The notes under the pieces were generated by a model. The model worked only from the letters and a program-made list of their open reading frames with translations, did not search any database and was not told where the DNA came from. 64,000 nucleotides of DNA from contig CANTUV010000062.1 in assembly GCA_947685225.1 (NCBI GenBank), positions 18,868,501-18,932,500 of the forward strand, written 5' to 3'. Shown in pieces: positions 62,733 to 64,000 of this stretch; positions within the stretch are counted from its first letter, which is position 1; the number at the start of each line of letters is the position of its first letter. Made by a program: the position numbers and the translations under genes. The DNA is from Garcia nutans (lineage: Eukaryota > Streptophyta > Magnoliopsida > Malpighiales > Euphorbiaceae).

Positions 62733-64000
62733 ATGGATCCTCATTTGCGTAAGTCAGTTGAGGGTAGTGAGGAGAGTGTAGCTCCAGAGGATAGAGCTAG
62801 AGTTGATAGTGCTGGGGAGGCACCTGCTTCGGTGTCGGGGAGACCAGTTGGTGAGGAGGTTCCGCCAGCTTGGCTTAGGCATGTGGTAGAGGCTTTGAGG
62901 CAAGCACCAGTGCAACCACCACCCCCTCAGCCTTTAGTATCAGTGAGGCACTTTGATAAACTAAGGAAGTATGGGGTAGAGGATTTCTTAGGCACTGTTG
63001 ATCCAGCTGTAGCGGAGCAGTGGCTTGATAAAGTACAGAGAATCTTTATTCAGTTGCAAGCCACCCCAGAGGAAAAATTTGACTATGCTAGATCATTGCT
63101 ACAGAAGGATGCATATGACTGGTGGAGGACAGTGCCTCATTCTATGGATGATCCACCAACCTTGTCCTATGCTAACTTTCTGAGAGAGTTTGAGTTGAAG
63201 TATACTCCAAGGGAGTATAAGGACATGAAGAAGATGGAGTTTTTGAGTTTAAAGCAAGACAGCAGGACTGTAACTGAATATGAGGTTGAGTTTATTAGAT
63301 TGAGCCATTATGCTGGGGGCATTATAGCTGATGAGATAGATAGATGCAGGAGATTTGAGGAGGGATTGAGGCCCTCTATCATGTGTCTAGTGGCTGGATC
63401 TAGATATCATGATTTTTCCCAGCTTGTGGCGGGAGCTCAGAGTGTGGAGCGAGCTTAAGTTATTGCAGCTGCTTCAGAGGAAGAGATTAGGGTTAGGAGA
63501 CCCCAGTTGGAAGCAGGGTCTTCTTCTGCGAAGAGAGGTAAGGGAAGTTTTGTTCCTCGGGTCAGTAGGAGTCAGAGGCCAGCTGGTAGGTCAGTGCAGT
63601 TTCAGAGGCAGAGATTTAGACCTGCAGCTTCAGTGGCAAGTGCTCCGACCCCAATGATTCAGAGATCCACTCTACCCATCTGCATTCATTGTGGTAGGCC
63701 ACATGGTGGTCCTTGCTGGAAGACTGGTGTAGCAGGGGTTTGTTTCAGATGTGGATCACCAGATCACTTTGTTAGAGATTGTCCTGAGAGGCAAGAACAG
63801 ATGTTAGTTGATACTGCAGCTTCTCGACCTAGTGTGAGGGGAGGTCGAGGAGGCAGAGGTAGCAGCCGGGGAGGCAGATCTGGGTTCAGTTCTAGAGGAG
63901 GTTCTACATCCAAGGAGAGTAGACCAGAGGAGGTTGGATCTTCCCAGAGGGTATATGTTATGCAAAGGCAGCCAGATGCTTCGGCAGTCATAGCTGGTAC
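62733..64000 (+). pseudogene. Element E gag (and protease start), nonsense-mutated, cut by window edge
   Basis: The ATG at 62733 opens MDPHLRKSVEGSEESVAPE. The capsid domain is very close to element A (TVDPAVAEQWLDKVQRIF). A TAA at 63456-63458 replaces a Gln codon conserved in A. The same frame then continues through the RG-rich linker and the CCHC knuckle (CFRCGSPDHFVRDC) to the window end. This copy retains 56 bp near 62866-62921 that are missing from A, which identifies the A deletion. Whether Pol downstream is intact cannot be seen. Confidence 0.9.

Overview
This window looks like nuclear DNA of a flowering plant, probably a eudicot. It is AT-rich, has no recognisable single-copy host gene, and is built almost wholly of nested Ty3/gypsy LTR retrotransposons: chromovirus/Tekay-like, Athila-like and Tat/Ogre-like. 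The evidence is LTR pairs with TG...CA ends, exact 5-bp target-site duplications, primer-binding sites (initiator-Met type for the chromoviruses, Asp type for Athila, GGCGACTCC type for Tat) and gag, protease, reverse transcriptase, RNase H and integrase domains. I cannot name the species.

Layout, using labels of my own. 1-1661 plus 12018-13100 is a chromovirus LTR (X) split by element A. 1662-12012 is element A, a complete but frame-broken Tekay-like element on the + strand with TSD GAATT. 13101-26319 is the right part of an Athila-like element G on the - strand, which also holds solo LTR S (16441-19020, TSD TCCCA). 26320-28618 is the LTR, PBS and a short leader stub of a Tat-type element (Tat-2, - strand). 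28619-30005 is a fragment of another chromovirus-type LTR (Y). 30006-32904 plus 47207-54183 is an old, decayed chromovirus B (- strand), cut inside its integrase by element C. 32905-47206 is C, a complete 14.3-kb Tat/Ogre-like element on the - strand with TSD CTTCT. 54184-55851 is the gag start, leader and partial LTR of Tat-type element F (- strand). 55852-60212 is Tat-type element D (+ strand), interrupted by chromovirus E (60213 to beyond the right edge).

C is the most unusual unit. Besides one long gag-pol frame with the extra Tat-type RNase H, it carries two multi-exon genes on the opposite strand. One is a plant-mobile-domain gene with four retained GT-AG introns. The other is a two-exon gene resembling the retroelement-associated DUF7745 family. 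Each has a TATA box at a sensible distance before its ATG. A triple hairpin repeat lies where the pol and antisense transcripts converge.

A second theme is short GC-rich palindromic arrays inside LTRs. In Athila G and Tat element C the same array also occurs inside the element, just before a TATA-like box and an accessory ORF, which suggests a promoter module. The GACACGGCC/GGCCGTGTC version occurs in both Athila and chromovirus LTRs. All boundaries and alignments were made by eye; family names rest on motif recognition, not database searches.
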